The notes beneath the pieces were generated by a model. That model did not search any database and was not told where the DNA came from. It saw nothing but the letters and a program-made list of their open reading frames with translations. Below are positions 29,999 through 40,211 of a stretch of DNA of 64,000 bases, piece after piece. Numbering within the stretch: the first letter of the stretch is position 1; each line of letters begins with the position of its first letter. Source of the DNA: Gilliamella bombicola (lineage in GTDB: Bacteria; Pseudomonadota; Gammaproteobacteria; Enterobacterales; Orbaceae); NCBI RefSeq assembly GCF_900094945.1, contig NZ_FMAQ01000003.1:207186-271185 (forward strand), given 5' to 3'. The position numbers and the translations under genes are program-made.

Positions 29999-31168
29999 TC
30001 ATTTCGGTTGAAAGTCAATTGTCATCGTTTTTACTTGATTGTAAAACGAACTTGCAGGCTTTGGAATTACTGCTTGCTTAGTCGCTGCAAGTGCCTCTCG
30101 ACATAATGCGTCATCACCACCTTTTGCACTAACGCTAAGTAATAAGCCATCCGGCGCTATTTGAATTTCTAATATACAATTTCGACCACTATATAACTTA
30201 TTAGGATTAATAAATTTATTGCTGATAGCATTTTGAACTAAAGATTTATATTTATCGAGTTCTCCATCTGAAACACCTTTACGGCTGGCTGCACCACCTG
30301 ATGGACTGGGTGTGCCTGATGTTAGCCCACCTAACAAATTATCAAGCTCTTTATCTTTTTTTGCTTGTGCTGCTTTTTTTGCTTTTTCGGCTGCAGCTTT
30401 TTCAGCTGCAGCTTTATCCGCCGCAGCCTTTTCTGCAGCGGCTTTTTCAGCGGCTTGCTTTTTTGCTTGTTCTTCCTTTTGCTTAGCTAGTTCTGCTTGT
30501 TTACGTTCATTTTCAGCTCGTTGCTTTTCAAGAAGTTCTTGTTCAGCTTTTGCTTTAGCTTCATGTTCGGCTTTTTGTTTCGCTAATTCTTCTTGTTTTC
30601 GCTGATTTTCTTCACGCTGTTTTTCTAATAATTCTCGTTCTGCTTTTAATTTAGCTTCTTGCTCTGCTTTTTGTTTTGCTAACTCAACTTGCTGTTGCTC
30701 TAAACGCTGTTTTTCCGCTTGCCTTTGCTGTTCTTCTAACTGCTCTTTCGCTTTGCGATCAGCTTCTTCTTTTTGTCTTGCAACCCTTGCAGCCTCCGCA
30801 GCTTCTGCTTCTTTCTTTTGTAGTTCTTCTACTCTTAGGCGCTCTCTTTCTAACTCTTTAAGCCTCTGTTGCTGAGCTAGCTGTTGCTCTTGTAACTCAC
30901 GAGCCTGATTATCTATTTGTTGCTGTCTTTGTTGTTCAGCTTGTTTTTGACTAACTTGCGTTTTTAGTTGTCTTTGATACTGTTCGGTCATCACGGAAGG
31001 ATCAACCATAATAGCGTCTATAGAATTCCCATTAACGCTACCATAGTTAGCATCATTATCATGCAGAGCCCGATACCCCAAAATGATGATTAAAATCACA
31101 TGTAATATAATGGATATTATAATTGCTATACTTAATTTTGAATTTGGCTTATAAGACATTGCTGACAT
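29999..31168 (-). CDS. tolA: TolA, cell envelope integrity protein
   Basis: It spans the periplasm and links the TolQR motor to the outer membrane during constriction. The 389 residues have an N-terminal membrane helix (about 13-34), a long Lys/Glu/Gln/Ala-rich helical domain (about 65-275) with repeats such as AAAEKAAADKAAAEK, and a folded C-terminal domain (about 290-389). It is the last gene of ybgC-tolQ-tolR-tolA. In E. coli tolB and pal follow; here hslV follows. Confidence 0.96.
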   Translation of the reverse strand: MSAMSYKPNSKLSIAIIISIILHVILIIILGYRALHDNDANYGSVNGNSIDAIMVDPSVMTEQYQRQLKTQVSQKQAEQQRQQQIDNQARELQEQQLAQQQRLKELERERLRVEELQKKEAEAAEAARVARQKEEADRKAKEQLEEQQRQAEKQRLEQQQVELAKQKAEQEAKLKAERELLEKQREENQRKQEELAKQKAEHEAKAKAEQELLEKQRAENERKQAELAKQKEEQAKKQAAEKAAAEKAAADKAAAEKAAAEKAKKAAQAKKDKELDNLLGGLTSGTPSPSGGAASRKGVSDGELDKYKSLVQNAISNKFINPNKLYSGRNCILEIQIAPDGLLLSVSAKGGDDALCREALAATKQAVIPKPASSFYNQVKTMTIDFQPK

Positions 31169-31186
31169 CTTGCTATATTATTTTAT

Positions 31187-31612
31187 TTAAATTGGTTGAG
31201 TCATTAATCCTACAGACTTAACGCCCGCAGATTGTAGTAAATTCAAGGCTTTTATAATTTCTTCATAGGGCACATTTTTAGCCCCACCGACTAAAAAAAC
31301 AGCTTTGTCATTAAATGACATTTGTTGCTTCACTTCTGCGACAATCTGCTCTTGTGGTAAGTTAGATTGACGATCCTGATCAATAATTAGTGCATATATC
31401 CCCACACCAGATACTTCAATAATAATTGGTTTATTTTCTGAAGACGAAACCGTTTTTGACTCCGACGCCTCTGGCAGGTCAACTTCAACACTTTGGCTAA
31501 TAATTGGCGCTGTTGCCATAAAAATAAGCACTAATACTAATAGTACATCCAGTAGAGGGACTATATTGATTTCAGATTTAGTTGAATAACGTGAACGCCT
31601 ATTTCTGCTCAT
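31187..31612 (-). CDS. tolR: TolR, proton-channel subunit of the Tol-Pal system
   Basis: An ExbD/TolR protein of 141 residues with one N-terminal helix containing the essential aspartate D22 in PLLDVLLVLVL, and a periplasmic domain. It works with TolQ as the proton-driven stator for TolA. It starts 2 bp after the tolQ stop. Confidence 0.97.
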   Translation of the reverse strand: MSRNRRSRYSTKSEINIVPLLDVLLVLVLIFMATAPIISQSVEVDLPEASESKTVSSSENKPIIIEVSGVGIYALIIDQDRQSNLPQEQIVAEVKQQMSFNDKAVFLVGGAKNVPYEEIIKALNLLQSAGVKSVGLMTQPI

Positions 31613-31614
31613 AA

Positions 31615-32295
31615 TTACTTCCTAACAGCAACAGCTTGACGTTGTAGAATTGCAGAAAATTCATCAATAAAGTTAAGGTAACTTTGTTCTATTCGGCTTA
31701 CCCCCAATGACAAGCGATTATATGCAAGTACCGCAGGAATAGCAGCAAATAAACCAATTGCAGTTGCGATTAACGCCTCAGCAATCCCTGGTGCGACCAT
31801 TTGTAACGTTGCTTGTTTAACAGCACCTAACGAAATAAATGCATGCATAATTCCCCAAACAGTACCGAACAAACCGATATATGGACTTATAGAACCTACC
31901 GTCCCTAAAAAAGGAATATGTAATTCTAGAATATCTAGCTCACGATTCATTGCTAAGCGCATAGAGCGCGATGCACCATCTAAAGCCGATTCAGCCATAT
32001 TTGGGTTAATTTGATATAGCCGTGAAAACTCTTTAAAACCTGAATAAAAAATATGCTCTGTACCGCCAATTTCTTCTTTATGAAATTTTGCTTTATCAAA
32101 CAAAACATTTAAATCGTCGGCAGCCCAAAAACTATTATCAAATTGCTCAATCTGTTTTTTAGCTTTACCTAAAATCATAGTTCGTTGAAATATAATAGCC
32201 CACGACATAACGGAAAAAGCAAGTAGCAACAACATAACGCTTTGTACTAACAAGCCAGCCTGCAAAAACAGAGCAATAATATTCAGATTTTCCAC
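31615..32295 (-). CDS. tolQ: TolQ, proton-channel subunit of the Tol-Pal system
   Basis: A MotA/TolQ/ExbB protein of 226 residues with three membrane helices; the conserved [10 protein letters not shown] and the proline- and threonine-bearing [19 protein letters not shown] segments form the channel. It starts immediately after the ybgC stop, so translation is coupled. Confidence 0.97.
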   Translation of the reverse strand: MENLNIIALFLQAGLLVQSVMLLLLAFSVMSWAIIFQRTMILGKAKKQIEQFDNSFWAADDLNVLFDKAKFHKEEIGGTEHIFYSGFKEFSRLYQINPNMAESALDGASRSMRLAMNRELDILELHIPFLGTVGSISPYIGLFGTVWGIMHAFISLGAVKQATLQMVAPGIAEALIATAIGLFAAIPAVLAYNRLSLGVSRIEQSYLNFIDEFSAILQRQAVAVRK

Positions 32296-32691
32296 TTATA
32301 TAAACTCCAAAACTAATAACTTGGGAAGCCCGCATGGCTTCATTTTAATAATATCAACACAAGCGATAAGAACACTTGCTGTACTAATAATTTGTTTATT
32401 TTGATTAAAAATAGTTTGCTTAAAAATAATAGACGCTTTACGAACTTGTTCAACCTCAGAACTGATAGTTAGCATATCATCTAAACGAGCTGGAAATTGG
32501 TAGCTAATATCCATCTTTTTTACAACAAAAGCAATACCTTCTTGTAATAATGTTTGTTGGCTAATACCAAGCTGCCTTAAAATTTCTGTCCTTGCTCGTT
32601 CATAAAAAGCAAGATACCTAGCATGGTAAACAACACCACCAGCATCCGTATCTTCATAATAAACTCTTGCATTCCAATTGAATTGTCTCAT
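32296..32691 (-). CDS. ybgC: Acyl-CoA thioesterase YbgC of the tol-pal cluster
   Basis: A hotdog-fold thioesterase of 131 residues with the active-site motif YEDTDAGGVVYH (the aspartate is D16). It acts on short or phospholipid-linked acyl thioesters. It heads the tol operon; a terminator upstream separates it from cydABX, unlike a continuous transcript. Confidence 0.95.
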   Translation of the reverse strand: MRQFNWNARVYYEDTDAGGVVYHARYLAFYERARTEILRQLGISQQTLLQEGIAFVVKKMDISYQFPARLDDMLTISSEVEQVRKASIIFKQTIFNQNKQIISTASVLIACVDIIKMKPCGLPKLLVLEFI

Positions 32692-32821
32692 ACCCGAATT
32701 ATACTAATTAAATTTAGTGCTATTATATCTGAATATAAAATTCACTGCACTATGATATAAAAAACACAAATGAAAAAAATTATCATTTACATTTTATTCT
32801 TTACAACTCTATTTAACAATT

Positions 32822-32848
32822 AAAAAGGTGACGATTTGCCACCTTTTT
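32822..32848. terminator. Terminator after cydX
   Basis: AAAAAGGTG (32822-32830) pairs with CACCTTTTT (32840-32848). The stem ends in T runs on both strands; on the minus strand it closes cydABX. Confidence 0.8.
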
Positions 32849-32866
32849 ATTATTTTTTAATTAGTA

Positions 32867-32977
32867 TTATTTGTTATTAGATTCTTTTTCGCTACTATCG
32901 CGTTCAATCCATAAGCCAACTACAGCGGATAACATACATGCAGCCATAAGTCCTATAAACCATAAAACGTAATACAT
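32867..32977 (-). CDS. cydX: CydX, small subunit of cytochrome bd oxidase
   Basis: A 36-residue membrane peptide, MYYVLWFIGLMAACMLSAVV at its start, then GLWIERDSSEKESNNK. One helix and a charged tail match CydX, which stabilises the haem b595/d site of CydAB. It has a clear AAGGAAAA ribosome site and starts 9 bp after the cydB stop. No ybgE follows. Confidence 0.93.
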   Translation of the reverse strand: MYYVLWFIGLMAACMLSAVVGLWIERDSSEKESNNK

Positions 32978-32986
32978 AAGTTTTCC

Positions 32987-34123
32987 TTAATAAAGTGAGT
33001 GTTTATTATTTTCGATATGATTTTTATCCAATCGCCCAAACATTTTGATATATGACCAAATAGTATACAAAAGAACTATAGGCAAAAAGATAAGAACAAC
33101 AACAAACATAATATTAAGTGTTAATTGACTTGATGATGCATCCCATATTGTCAAACTTGCATTTGGCATAATGCTTGAAGGCATAATGAATGGGAAAGTT
33201 GCAATACCGTAGGTAAATAAAACACATGCAATTGTTAATACTGATGAAACAAACACTAATGCATTTTTATTTAAACTAGAAAAAAGAATAGTCAATAGCG
33301 GTAACAAAACACCTAAAGCAGGTACTATCCATAAAATAGGACAATTCATATAGTTAGTTAACCATGACGTATTAGTAGATACGGTTTTGCTTAGCGGATG
33401 AGATGACGCATTATAATCAATCACGCTAGTTACTTCATAGCCATGAATACCAAATACCACCCAAACACCTGCTAACACAAATGCAATTAACATGACTAAA
33501 CTGGCAATTTGTGTAGCCTTTCTAGCTCTTAAATAAAGTTCACCTGATGTTTTCAGCTGTAACCATGCTCCACCATGAGCTACAAATAACATTAAGCTAA
33601 CAACACCAGTCAACAATGCAAAAGGATTAAGCAAACCAAAGAAGTTACCATCATAAAACACACGATAAGAGTTATCAAATCTAAAAGGAACACCTTCTAA
33701 TAAGTTACCAAAAGCGACCCCAAAAACCAATGCAGGCACAAAACTACCAGCAAAAATGCCAGCATCCCATAAATTACGCCATTTTGAATTTTCTAATTTA
33801 CTACGATAATCAAAACCAATTGGTCTAAAAAACAGTGCACAAAGCACTAAAATCATAGCAATATAAAAGCCTGAAAATGACGCCGCATATGCCATAGGCC
33901 ACGCAGCAAAGACTCCTGCACCAGCAGTGATCAACCAAACTTGGTTACCATCCCAATGAGGAGCAATTGCATTAATCATAATTCGACGTTCTGTATCTGT
34001 TTTACCGATAAAAGGTAATAAAATACCCACGCCCATATCAAAACCATCGGTGACAACGAAACCGATTAAAACAACACTAATTAGTACCCACCAGATGACG
34101 CGTACAATTTCATAATCAATCAT
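32987..34123 (-). CDS. cydB: Cytochrome bd oxidase subunit II
   Basis: The 378 residues form about eight to nine helices and begin MIDYEIVRVIWWVLI, with the DGFDMGVGILLPF and PHWDGNQVWLITAG motifs of the subunit II family. It pairs with CydA as a quinol oxidase with high oxygen affinity. The ribosome site is GGGAG, and the gene follows cydA after 19 bp. Confidence 0.98.
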   Translation of the reverse strand: MIDYEIVRVIWWVLISVVLIGFVVTDGFDMGVGILLPFIGKTDTERRIMINAIAPHWDGNQVWLITAGAGVFAAWPMAYAASFSGFYIAMILVLCALFFRPIGFDYRSKLENSKWRNLWDAGIFAGSFVPALVFGVAFGNLLEGVPFRFDNSYRVFYDGNFFGLLNPFALLTGVVSLMLFVAHGGAWLQLKTSGELYLRARKATQIASLVMLIAFVLAGVWVVFGIHGYEVTSVIDYNASSHPLSKTVSTNTSWLTNYMNCPILWIVPALGVLLPLLTILFSSLNKNALVFVSSVLTIACVLFTYGIATFPFIMPSSIMPNASLTIWDASSSQLTLNIMFVVVLIFLPIVLLYTIWSYIKMFGRLDKNHIENNKHSLY

Positions 34124-34142
34124 TGTGTATACTCCCTATGCC

Positions 34143-35714
34143 CTATTCTGTTACCGGTTGTGTTTTTTCATAATGATAGTTGCCCGTACCTAAAGAACTA
34201 GGTCCTAAACGAGCAAACTTAAACATTAAGAATAATTCAGCAACTAAGAACAATGTATAAAGGCCACAAATAAGTACCATAGTGAATAGCACTTCACCTG
34301 CAGTTAATGATGAATTTGCTACTCCTGTCGGTAAAATATCCTGAATTGCCCAAGGTTGACGCCCATACTCGGCAACAAACCAACCAGATTCACATGCAAG
34401 CCAAGGGAATGGTAAAAACAAAACCAACAAACGATGTAACCAACGTTTCTCACCAATTTTATTTTTATAAGTAGTCCATAAAGCAAAACCTGTGCCCAAA
34501 ATCATTAACACACCAAGGCCTACCATCACTCTGAAAGCCCAAAATAGTGGCCATACTGTAGGAATTGAGTCTTCAGTAGCAGCTTTAATATGCTCTTCTG
34601 TCGCTTGAGGAATCGTTAAATTATCACGATCGGTAAAACGTTTAACCAGATAACCATAACCTAAATCAGATTTATTATCCTCAAATGCTTTAAGGACGTC
34701 AGGATCTTGATTACCTTGTTGAATTTTTTCTAAATTTGTATAAGCCAAAATACCTTTACGAATTCTCGTTTCATTATTCGCTAATATATCTCTTAATCCA
34801 GTTACTTGCGTGTCCAATGAACGAGTGGTCATTATGCCCATTGCATAAGGAATTTCTATTGCAAATAAATTTTCTTTATTTTTTTGTGATGGAAAGGCAA
34901 TAACATTGAATGACGCTGGTGCCGGTTGAGTTTCCCATTCAGCTTCAATGGCAGCAAGTTTGGCTGGTTGGACAGTTGTCATTTCATGCCCAGCTTCATC
35001 CCCCATTAGAGCAACAGCAATCGACATAATAAATCCAAATGTCGCGGCCACAGCAAAAGAGCGTTTTGCAAAGGCAACATCACGTTTCTTCAGCAAATAG
35101 TAAGAACTAATACTTAAAATAAAAATAGCACCTGTCAAATAACCTGCAGCAACGGTATGAACAAATTTATATTGAGCAACAGTGTTAGTAATCAGCTCAA
35201 AAAAGCTCGCCATTTCCATACGTGAATTAACTGGGTTAAATTCAGATCCCACAGGGAATTGCATCCAACCATTAGCAACTAAGATCCAAAGTGCCGAAAG
35301 GTTAGAACCAAATGCAACACACCAAGTCACAATTAAATGCTTACCACGGCTTAATCTATCCCAACCAAAAAAGAATAAACCTACCATGGTTGATTCTAAG
35401 AAGAATGCCATTAAACCTTCGATGGCTAACGGCGCACCAAAAATATCACCCACATAATGTGAATAATAAGACCAGTTAGTACCAAATTGAAATTCCATGG
35501 TTAAGCCAGTTGCGACACCTACTGCAAAGTTAATACCGAACAGTTTGCCCCAAAACTTTGTCATATCTTTCCAGACTTGCTTACCACTAACAACGTATAC
35601 CGTTTCCATAATTGCTAGCATAAACGCTAAACCCAACGTTAATGGAACAAAAATAAAATGGTACATTGCAGTAAGTGCAAACTGGAGGCGTGAAAGTTCT
35701 ACTATATCTAACAT
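34143..35714 (-). CDS. cydA: Cytochrome bd oxidase subunit I
   Basis: The haem-bearing, quinol-oxidising subunit. The 523 residues place the high-spin haem ligand at H19 (TAMYHF), followed by the conserved [16 protein letters not shown] stretch and the GRQPWAIQ motif near the C-terminal end. The periplasmic Q-loop between helices 6 and 7 has E. coli-like length. It is the first gene of cydABX, behind an FNR-type promoter. Confidence 0.98.
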   Translation of the reverse strand: MLDIVELSRLQFALTAMYHFIFVPLTLGLAFMLAIMETVYVVSGKQVWKDMTKFWGKLFGINFAVGVATGLTMEFQFGTNWSYYSHYVGDIFGAPLAIEGLMAFFLESTMVGLFFFGWDRLSRGKHLIVTWCVAFGSNLSALWILVANGWMQFPVGSEFNPVNSRMEMASFFELITNTVAQYKFVHTVAAGYLTGAIFILSISSYYLLKKRDVAFAKRSFAVAATFGFIMSIAVALMGDEAGHEMTTVQPAKLAAIEAEWETQPAPASFNVIAFPSQKNKENLFAIEIPYAMGIMTTRSLDTQVTGLRDILANNETRIRKGILAYTNLEKIQQGNQDPDVLKAFEDNKSDLGYGYLVKRFTDRDNLTIPQATEEHIKAATEDSIPTVWPLFWAFRVMVGLGVLMILGTGFALWTTYKNKIGEKRWLHRLLVLFLPFPWLACESGWFVAEYGRQPWAIQDILPTGVANSSLTAGEVLFTMVLICGLYTLFLVAELFLMFKFARLGPSSLGTGNYHYEKTQPVTE

Positions 35715-35765
35715 AAGCGCTCCCTAATCCTTAAATACTCACAAATTTTTATGTTATTGACGGCT

Positions 35766-35771
35766 ATTATA
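35766..35771 (-). promoter_or_regulatory. -10 hexamer of the cydABX promoter
   Basis: TATAAT on the minus strand, preceded by TG-like GTG. A start site near 35759 would give a leader of about 45 nt before cydA and put the FNR box at -41.5. Confidence 0.6.
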
Positions 35772-35793
35772 CACCGATAATGACAGAATAAAA

Positions 35794-35807
35794 TTGATAT
35801 ATATCAA
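35794..35807. promoter_or_regulatory. Perfect FNR box upstream of cydABX
   Basis: TTGATATATATCAA matches TTGAT-N4-ATCAA at every fixed position. Its centre (35800.5) lies 41.5 bp from the start site predicted from the -10 hexamer, the class II activation position. Confidence 0.75.
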
Positions 35808-35812
35808 AAAAA

Positions 35813-36685
35813 CTATATCTTAATTTGTTTTTTTACAGCATCCCCAATATCCGTAAGACTTTTTACAACCGTAATGCCCGCAGATTGCAATGCTTTAGAT
35901 TTTTCTACTGCTGTACCTTTATTACCTGAAATAATCGCACCTGCATGCCCCATACGTTTTCCTGATGGTGCAGAAACACCAGCAATATATGCAATTACAG
36001 GTTTAGTTACGTGTTTTTTAATATATTCTGCAGCTTCTTCTTCAGCACTACCACCAATCTCGCCAATCATCACAATAACTTCGGTTTTAGGATCTTGCTC
36101 AAGTAAGGCTAAAATAGAGATAAAATCGCTACCTGGAATAGGATCACCGCCGATGCCAACACACACTGATTGTCCTAAGCCAATATCCGTTGTTTGTTTA
36201 ACTGCTTCATAAGTTAGTGTTCCAGATCGAGAAACGATTCCCACCTTACCTGATCGATGAATATGACCCGGCATAATACCTATTTTACATTCATCTGGGA
36301 CAATAATACCCGGACAGTTTGGTCCAATCATTACGACATCATTTAGCCTTAATTTTTCTTTAACAACTAACATATCTAAAGTTGGAATACCCTCAGTAAT
36401 ACAGACAATTAATTTAATACCTGCATCAATCGCTTCCAAAATAGAATCTTTACCAAATGCTGCTGGTACATAAATAACACTTGCTGTTGCACCGGTTGCT
36501 TCAACCGCTTCTTTAACAGTATTAAAAACAGGTAAACCTAAATGGACTGTTCCCCCTTTACCAGGTGTCACACCGCCAACTAATTTAGTACCATAAGCTA
36601 GCGCTTGTTGTGAGTGTAAAGTACCTTGACCACCCGTAAATCCTTGGCAAATGACTTTGGTTTCTTTATTGATTAAAATTGACAT
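35813..36685 (-). CDS. sucD: Succinyl-CoA synthetase alpha subunit
   Basis: It carries the phosphohistidine intermediate of succinyl-CoA synthetase. I choose the ATG at 36685 ([10 protein letters not shown]), which has the ribosome site GAAGGG and gives 290 residues, the E. coli length; an ATG six codons earlier is less likely. The GHAGA motif with the active-site histidine and the CoA-binding GFTGGQGT loop are present. It follows sucC in an operon. Confidence 0.97.
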   Translation of the reverse strand: MSILINKETKVICQGFTGGQGTLHSQQALAYGTKLVGGVTPGKGGTVHLGLPVFNTVKEAVEATGATASVIYVPAAFGKDSILEAIDAGIKLIVCITEGIPTLDMLVVKEKLRLNDVVMIGPNCPGIIVPDECKIGIMPGHIHRSGKVGIVSRSGTLTYEAVKQTTDIGLGQSVCVGIGGDPIPGSDFISILALLEQDPKTEVIVMIGEIGGSAEEEAAEYIKKHVTKPVIAYIAGVSAPSGKRMGHAGAIISGNKGTAVEKSKALQSAGITVVKSLTDIGDAVKKQIKI

Positions 36686-36712
36686 AATAACCCTTCTCCA
36701 CACGCCTCTTCA

Positions 36713-37882
36713 TTAGACAACAGCAACAATTTTTTGAGCCGCATCGATTAAACTTTCTGCAGTAATAACATTTAATTTGCTTTTAGCCAAAATTTCTTGC
36801 GCAAGCTTAGCATTATTACCTTCAAGACGAACAACAACAGGAACATTAAGACCTATTTCTTTAATTGCACTAATAACCCCGTCAGCAATTAAATCACAAC
36901 GAACAATACCACCAAAAATATTAACCAAAATTGCTTTCACATTTGTGTCAGATAATATCAACTTAAATGCTTCAGCGACGCGCTCTTTCGTTGTGCCACC
37001 ACCTACATCCAAAAAGTTTGCAGGTTCACCTCCATGTAATTTAATAATGTCCATAGTTGCCATTGCAAGACCTGCACCATTAACCATACAGCCAATATTG
37101 CCATCCAATGATACATAGCTAATACCTTGTTTTGCAGCTATTGATTCACGTTCATCTTCTTGAGTTGTATCTCTTAAAATGGTTAAGTTTGGGTGCCTAA
37201 ATAGCGCGTTATCATCTAAAACAACTTTTGCATCTAAACAAATGAGTTCATCTGAATCGGTAATAACTAATGGATTAACCTCGGCTAATGAAACATCGTT
37301 TTCTAAAAATAGTTTTGCGAAATTAACAAATAGCTTTGTAAACTGATTCACTAATTTGCCTGTTAATCCTAACTTAAATGCAAGCTCACGACCTTGGAAA
37401 GCACAAGGTCCTGTTAAAGGATCGAGTGAAGTTTTGTGGATTAAGTGTGGTGATTTTTCGGCAACACTTTCTATATCAACGCCGCCTTCAGTTGAAGCCA
37501 TGATCACAACACGTTTAGAACTACGATCAACCACCGCCCCTAAATAAAGTTCCTTATGAATATTAGACGCTTTTTCAATTAGAATTTTATTAACTAACTG
37601 ACCTTTATCAGTTGTTTGATAAGTAACAAGATACTGCCCCAACCATTTTTCAGCAAATTGCTTTATTTCATTATAGCTTTGCGTGCAAATAACGCCGCCG
37701 GCTTTACCTCGTCCTCCTGCATGAACCTGACATTTAGCAACCCAAAGGCCTGAATCTGCCTGTGAAGATAATTCAGATAACGTATCTTGTACTTCATTAA
37801 TTGAATTACAAACATACCCCTCAGGTACGGGCAAATTATATTGTTTAAAAAGATATTTAGATTGATATTCATGCAAGTTCAT
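36713..37882 (-). CDS. sucC: Succinyl-CoA synthetase beta subunit
   Basis: The nucleotide-binding ATP-grasp subunit, 389 residues, starting [20 protein letters not shown], with [11 protein letters not shown] and the C-terminal [11 protein letters not shown] loop. It forms sucCD. In E. coli sucA and sucB (2-oxoglutarate dehydrogenase) lie upstream; here the upstream gene is divergent fldA, so the TCA block is broken at this point. Confidence 0.97.
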   Translation of the reverse strand: MNLHEYQSKYLFKQYNLPVPEGYVCNSINEVQDTLSELSSQADSGLWVAKCQVHAGGRGKAGGVICTQSYNEIKQFAEKWLGQYLVTYQTTDKGQLVNKILIEKASNIHKELYLGAVVDRSSKRVVIMASTEGGVDIESVAEKSPHLIHKTSLDPLTGPCAFQGRELAFKLGLTGKLVNQFTKLFVNFAKLFLENDVSLAEVNPLVITDSDELICLDAKVVLDDNALFRHPNLTILRDTTQEDERESIAAKQGISYVSLDGNIGCMVNGAGLAMATMDIIKLHGGEPANFLDVGGGTTKERVAEAFKLILSDTNVKAILVNIFGGIVRCDLIADGVISAIKEIGLNVPVVVRLEGNNAKLAQEILAKSKLNVITAESLIDAAQKIVAVV

Positions 37883-38059
37883 AAAGAAATTCCACAGCCT
37901 AAATTAATATAAAAACAGGTGATAATTCTAATGCAAGATAAATAAATTGTATAGCAAATAATAACTTATGTTTGGGGTTAGTTAGGATGATTGCTGATAG
38001 TAAGTGACAATGATATACTTCTAGAATATTTTAATATCGAAAATAATAAAGGTACAAAT

Positions 38060-38572
38060 ATGAAACAAGTTGGTATTTTTTTTGGTAGTGACACTGGCAA
38101 CACAGAAAATGTAGCTAAGCAAATCCAACTCATTTTAGGTAGTGACAACGCCGAGCTTTTTGACATTGCAAAAGCCACTAAAGAAAACATCGAACAATAC
38201 AATTATCTATTTTTTGGCATTCCAACTTGGTACTACGGAGAATCACAAGCAGACTGGGATGACTTTTTTCCTAATTTAGAAAAAATTGATTTTAACGGTA
38301 AAACTGTGGCTATTTTTGGTTGTGGTGATCAAGAAGACTATGCCGAATATTTTTGTGATGCCATGGGAACACTTCGCGATATTATCGAGCCTAAAGGTGC
38401 AAAAATTGTTGGACACTGGTCAACCGAAGGTTATAGCTTTGAAGCGTCAAAAAGTTTAGTTGATGACACACATTTCATTGGTTTAGCAATTGATGAAGAT
38501 CGTCAACCTGAATTAACTGAAGAACGTATTAATAATTGGGTCAATCAAGTCAAAACTGAAATGAAAATTTAA
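38060..38572 (+). CDS. fldA: Flavodoxin I
   Basis: An FMN electron carrier. The start chosen is ATG 38060 (MKQVGIFFGSDTGN), giving 170 residues; an upstream in-frame ATG adds 23 residues without homology. The phosphate loop GSDTGNTENVA and the flavin-stacking segments TWYYGESQADWDDF and GCGDQEDYAEYF are intact. fur follows after 78 bp, the conserved fldA-fur pair. Confidence 0.97.
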   Translation: MKQVGIFFGSDTGNTENVAKQIQLILGSDNAELFDIAKATKENIEQYNYLFFGIPTWYYGESQADWDDFFPNLEKIDFNGKTVAIFGCGDQEDYAEYFCDAMGTLRDIIEPKGAKIVGHWSTEGYSFEASKSLVDDTHFIGLAIDEDRQPELTEERINNWVNQVKTEMKI

Positions 38573-38650
38573 TCTATTAAAACGATTTCTTTTATTTACC
38601 ATATATAGTTCCTATAATGGGAAAATATTAATAACTTAATGGGAAGTAAT

Positions 38651-39109
38651 ATGACAAATCATGATAATGATAATAATGCAGCGCTAAAAAGCGCTGGTTT
38701 AAAGGTTACGTTACCACGATTGAAAATTTTAGAATTATTACGAGATCCTTCATGCCAACATATCACAGTAGAAGACCTTTATAAAAAACTACTGGATATG
38801 GGAGAAGAAATCGGACTTGCAACCGTTTATCGTGTTTTGAATCAATTTGACGATGCAGGAATTGTTACTCGCCACAACTTTGAGGGTGGGAAAGCTGTTT
38901 TTGAACTCGCAACTCAGCAACACCACAATCACCTAATTTGCTTAGATTGTGGTGAAGTATTCGAGTTTCGTGATGATATCATTAACGCCAGACAAAAAGA
39001 AATTGCTGAACAATATGGCATGACATTAACTTTTCATAGTTTATATCTTTATGGACATTGCCAAGCAGGTAATTGTAAAAAACATCCTGAGCTTCATCAC
39101 AAAAAATAA
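38651..39109 (+). CDS. fur: Ferric uptake regulator
   Basis: An iron-responsive repressor. ATG 38651 (MTNHDNDN) has a GGGAAG ribosome site and gives 152 residues; ATG 38639 would overlap that site. The winged helix contains EIGLATVYRVLNQFDDAGI; the metal sites include QHHNHLICLDCG and the C-terminal HSLYLYGHC with cysteines and a His-rich tail. No convincing Fur box was seen at its own promoter. Confidence 0.97.
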   Translation: MTNHDNDNNAALKSAGLKVTLPRLKILELLRDPSCQHITVEDLYKKLLDMGEEIGLATVYRVLNQFDDAGIVTRHNFEGGKAVFELATQQHHNHLICLDCGEVFEFRDDIINARQKEIAEQYGMTLTFHSLYLYGHCQAGNCKKHPELHHKK

Positions 39110-39130
39110 GCCTATTCCAATAGGCTTTTT
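39108..39130 (+). terminator. Intrinsic terminator after fur
   Basis: AAGCCTATT (39108-39116) pairs with AATAGGCTT (39119-39127) and T3 follows. The stem starts inside the fur stop codon. Confidence 0.8.
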
Positions 39131-39178
39131 ACTCATTTAGAATATATCCACTCATCTTTTTGCTAGGTTAATAATTTA

Positions 39179-39724
39179 ATGAAACAACTTTTAAACTTTA
39201 TTCCGCTTGTATTCTTTTTTGTTTTTCTAACCATGTATGATGTCTTTGTTGGCGTTCAAGCACTAATGATCGCAGCAACAGTATGCTTTCTTCTCATTCT
39301 TATTCTATATAGAAAAGTAGATAAAGTAGAGTTGATTTCTTATATAATGGTGATGATCTTTAGTGGATTTACACTTTATTTGCGTGATCCGAATATAATC
39401 AAATGGAAAGTCACTATTATTAATTTTTTATTTGCTACAGCCTTATTAGTTAGCCAATTTATTTTTAAAAAAAATCTACTTCAAAAAATGCTAGGCAAAG
39501 AAATACAACTCGATACTGCTATTTGGAATAAACTAAATTTATTATGGATCTTCTTTTTTATATTGTGTGGCGCTATTAGTTTAGCTGCAACCTACTACAC
39601 AACTGATGATTTCTTTTGGATATTTAAAGTATTTATTTTACCTGGTGCATCGTTACTATTATCGTTAATATCAGGTATCTATATCTATAAAAACATGAAT
39701 AAAGATATAGATGATAAACAATAA
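39179..39724 (+). CDS. yciB: Inner-membrane septation protein A homologue YciB
   Basis: A 181-residue protein with five hydrophobic helices, close to E. coli YciB (IKWKVTIINFLFATALLVSQ, LGKEIQLDTAIWNKLNL). The family is linked to envelope synthesis and septation. The following yciA frame overlaps its end, but the likely yciA start lies 25 bp beyond the stop. Confidence 0.93.
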   Translation: MKQLLNFIPLVFFFVFLTMYDVFVGVQALMIAATVCFLLILILYRKVDKVELISYIMVMIFSGFTLYLRDPNIIKWKVTIINFLFATALLVSQFIFKKNLLQKMLGKEIQLDTAIWNKLNLLWIFFFILCGAISLAATYYTTDDFFWIFKVFILPGASLLLSLISGIYIYKNMNKDIDDKQ

Positions 39725-39749
39725 GTTAGAACAAACGGAGTATTTTAGC

Positions 39750-40205
39750 ATGACACAAAATACAACCCCCAAAGGTCAATTAGTACTTAGAACGCTTGCA
39801 ATGCCGGCTGATACCAATCCTCACGGACATATTTTTGGTGGGTGGATCATGTCGCAAATGGATCTTGCAGGCGGTATTTTATCAAAAGAGATCGCGAGAA
39901 ATCGAGTTGTAACAGTAAATGCTAGCAGCATTACATTCTACAAACCCGCAATGGTCGGGGATGTTGTTTGTTGCTATGCGCATTGCATCAAAACAGGAAA
40001 AACATCTATCACTATTGGCATTGAAGTGTGGATTAAAAAAGTCATTGATACATCTGATACGACACAGCGCTTTTGTATAACAGATGCCGTATTCACTTAT
40101 GTTTCAGTTGATAAACATAATAACCCCAAACCATTACCTGAAGCATTTCAGAATTATGATTGCACTCAAGACCCAATAACTAAATTAAATCTAACTAATG
40201 GCTAA
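39750..40205 (+). CDS. yciA: Acyl-CoA thioesterase YciA
   Basis: A hotdog thioesterase that hydrolyses a range of acyl-CoAs. ATG 39750 has the ribosome site CGGAG and gives 151 residues; the 13-codon upstream extension inside yciB is unlikely to be used. The motif HIFGGWIMSQMDLAGG holds the conserved aspartate. The order yciB-yciA-cls fits one transcription unit. Confidence 0.95.
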   Translation: MTQNTTPKGQLVLRTLAMPADTNPHGHIFGGWIMSQMDLAGGILSKEIARNRVVTVNASSITFYKPAMVGDVVCCYAHCIKTGKTSITIGIEVWIKKVIDTSDTTQRFCITDAVFTYVSVDKHNNPKPLPEAFQNYDCTQDPITKLNLTNG

Positions 40206-40211
40206 TTAAGT

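Noticed and set aside
30301..30861. Open frames opposite tolA rich in Phe, Ala and Leu
   Set aside because: They are antisense shadows of the Lys/Glu/Ala repeats of TolA, without starts or motifs of their own.
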